Made by a program: the position numbers and the translations under genes. A stretch of 64,000 nucleotides of DNA from an uncultured Pirellulaceae bacterium. GTDB lineage: Bacteria > Planctomycetota > Planctomycetia > Pirellulales > Pirellulaceae. The stretch is from the NCBI GenBank assembly GCA_938083195.1, contig CALKCK010000021.1:140298-204297 (forward strand), written 5' to 3'. The notes under the pieces are model-generated. The model ran no database searches, was not told where the DNA came from, and saw only the letters and a list, made by a program, of their open reading frames with translations. Positions 62,567-64,000 of the stretch are shown here, piece after piece. The stretch's first letter is position 1. Each line of letters starts with the position of its first letter.

Positions 62567-63985
62567 ATGAAGTTGAATCACGCCTGCCCCATTTTCTTTT
62601 TAATTCTCGTAACTGTTTTCTGTTATTCGGGGGTGTTGAACGGAAACGAGGGTGCGACACAGAAAACTGAGGCGAAAGCAACGGGAAGCCAAGGCGGTGT
62701 CGATTGGCCAAAGTTCTTGGGACCTACCGGCGATGGCAAGTCTTCTGAGAAAAACATCCTGACCGACTGGAGCGACGGAAAGTTAAAGCTCTTATGGAAA
62801 ATTGAAACGGGTGAGGGGTACGCCATGGGAAGCGTTGCGAAAGGACGTTTTTACCATTTTGGCCGGGTGAAGGAACGAGCCAACCTAAGGTGCCTCGATG
62901 CAGCAACTGGGGCCCAGCAATGGGAGTTCACTTACGATTCCGATTATCAAGACCTTTATGGATACGATTCTGGCCCACGAACAAGTCCCATTATTGATGA
63001 CGGCCTCGTGTATATCTACGGCGTGGAAGGCATGCTGCACTGCCTCGATGCGCTGTCGGGTAAGGTCGTTTGGAAACAAAATTTGAACGAACGATTTGGC
63101 GTTATTCAAAATTTCTTTGGTGTCGCGAGTACCCCTGTAATCTACGAGGATCTGATTTTGGTCATGGTGGGTGGAAGTCCTCAGGAGTCTCAGAAGGTTC
63201 CGCCGGGTGCATTAGGGCAGGTCAAACCCAACCAAGCTGGAATTTGTGCGTTTAACAAGAAAACGGGTGAGTTAACTTATTCCTGCGTCGATGACCTTGC
63301 GAGTTACTGTTCGCTGAAACTGGCGATGTTGGAGGGAGAGCCTGTTTTGTTGGCTTGGATGCGAGGCTCTTTATTTGGGATGACGCCCCGTTCAGGGAAG
63401 ATAAAGTTTGAGTTTCCGTGGCGGGCTCGGATACTGGAGAGCGTCAACGCGAGTATGCCAGTGGTTCACAATGGTCAGGTGCTGATCTCGGAGTGTTATG
63501 GCAAAGGTTCCGTCTTACTTGATCCGGCTAAGCTCGAATCAGTGGCTGGGAAAATAAAACCAGCAGTGGTGTGGAGCGACGATCAAAAACGTGCGAAGGC
63601 AATGGCGGCGCACTGGAACACGCCAATCGTGATTGGGGATTCTATGTACGGTTGCAGTGGACGCCATTCAGCGCAGGCTGAATTGAAATGTGTTGATTGG
63701 CAAACGGGAGATGTTAACTGGACGCAGCGAGGGCTTGCAAGAAGCTCGCTGACCTATGTTGATGGCCATTTCGTTGTCCTTGGGGAGCAAGGAAGACTTT
63801 TACTAATCAAAGCAGATTCGAATGAGTTTTCCCCGGTAACTGAATACACTCCAGGTGTGGGAGCAAACGGTGTCCGATTCAGGTCGCCGTGTTGGGCTGC
63901 GCCAATTATTGCGAACGGCATGCTTTATGTTCGCGGAAAAGACCAACTCGTTTGTTTTCAGCTAGTTGAGTCCGCCCAAAAGTAA
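62567..63985 (+). CDS. Secreted PQQ-type beta-propeller protein
   Basis: A 472-residue exported protein. A signal peptide (MKLNHACPIFFLILVTVFC) precedes a beta-propeller of repeated blades with the W-x-F/K-x-G-D/T patterns of PQQ_2 repeats: WPKFLGPTGDGKSSE, LRCLDAATGAQQWEFTY, LHCLDALSGKVVWKQNL, LKCVDWQTGDVNWTQ. The C-terminal blade ends the protein 15 bases before the window edge. Planctomycetes have many such proteins; they usually lack the dehydrogenase active site, so an enzyme role is not claimed. The ATG at 62567 is preferred over one at 62537 by the signal peptide. Confidence 0.85.
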   Translation: MKLNHACPIFFLILVTVFCYSGVLNGNEGATQKTEAKATGSQGGVDWPKFLGPTGDGKSSEKNILTDWSDGKLKLLWKIETGEGYAMGSVAKGRFYHFGRVKERANLRCLDAATGAQQWEFTYDSDYQDLYGYDSGPRTSPIIDDGLVYIYGVEGMLHCLDALSGKVVWKQNLNERFGVIQNFFGVASTPVIYEDLILVMVGGSPQESQKVPPGALGQVKPNQAGICAFNKKTGELTYSCVDDLASYCSLKLAMLEGEPVLLAWMRGSLFGMTPRSGKIKFEFPWRARILESVNASMPVVHNGQVLISECYGKGSVLLDPAKLESVAGKIKPAVVWSDDQKRAKAMAAHWNTPIVIGDSMYGCSGRHSAQAELKCVDWQTGDVNWTQRGLARSSLTYVDGHFVVLGEQGRLLLIKADSNEFSPVTEYTPGVGANGVRFRSPCWAAPIIANGMLYVRGKDQLVCFQLVESAQK

Positions 63986-64000
63986 GGCCGCTCAGTGATA

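Overview
The window reads as chromosome of a planctomycete, most likely a marine Pirellulaceae-type bacterium. The call rests on a DUF1559 protein with a type IV prepilin leader (a hallmark family of Planctomycetota), a small lipoprotein with a carboxypeptidase-regulatory-like fold beside it, an ABC-2 permease fused to a CPBP protease, a PQQ-type beta-propeller protein, and tetrahydromethanopterin (H4MPT) cofactor genes, which among bacteria are mainly found in planctomycetes and methylotrophs. I see no rRNA, tRNA, insertion sequence, prophage or CRISPR array; the window is densely coding.

Layout. 1-4.4 kb: end of a short-chain dehydrogenase, a small lipoprotein, a prepilin-peptidase-like protein, a double-CDGSH iron-sulfur protein, and the DUF1559 prepilin plus lipoprotein pair, each followed by a hairpin terminator. 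5-16.5 kb (all minus strand): a surface-glycan locus with a glycosyltransferase, an unassigned GT-B-like protein, a pseudaminic-acid route (PseB, PseC, SpsF/PseF, a PseG-PseH fusion, PseI), an MsbA-like exporter and KdsD. 16.8-18.5 kb: two methyltransferases on the plus strand. 18.7-21.0 kb: a coupled operon of an alpha/beta hydrolase, a CitG-like enzyme and a PTPS/QueD protein. 21-24 kb: a coupled GcvT-like methyltransferase and FAD oxidoreductase. 24.4-27.8 kb: a GT4 glycosyltransferase and a second MsbA-like exporter. 28-30 kb: dnaA with a gene-free upstream region. 30-39.3 kb: two unknown proteins, a THUMP-like methyltransferase, an amidohydrolase, a NatAB-like exporter and an AAA+ ATPase.

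39.3-51.5 kb: folE, a secreted phosphoesterase, a glycosylasparaginase, dapA, pdxJ, then an operon that reads as H4MPT biosynthesis: DHPS-like protein, a stand-alone FtsH-type (M41) protease domain, pabB, pabA, DUF447 and beta-RFAP synthase. PabA/PabB would supply the p-aminobenzoate that beta-RFAP synthase consumes. The CitG-like and PTPS genes at 19.6-21.0 kb and folE at 39.3 kb plausibly serve the same cofactor. 51.7-64 kb: an ArgE-like/ArgA-like pair, a CPBP protease, a DegT aminotransferase, a CobW GTPase, a TIM-barrel isomerase, a lipase-like lipoprotein, a long-tailed CsrA, a UVR-domain protein, ArfB and a PQQ-propeller protein.

The most notable points are the H4MPT operon with its embedded M41 domain, the compact pseudaminic-acid route with a divergent PseG-PseH fusion, the two MsbA-like paralogues with an extra extracytoplasmic insert, the extended CsrA, and repeated small tandem duplications (14-20 bp) at gene ends. 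All product calls come from reading motifs in the translations; no database search was run.
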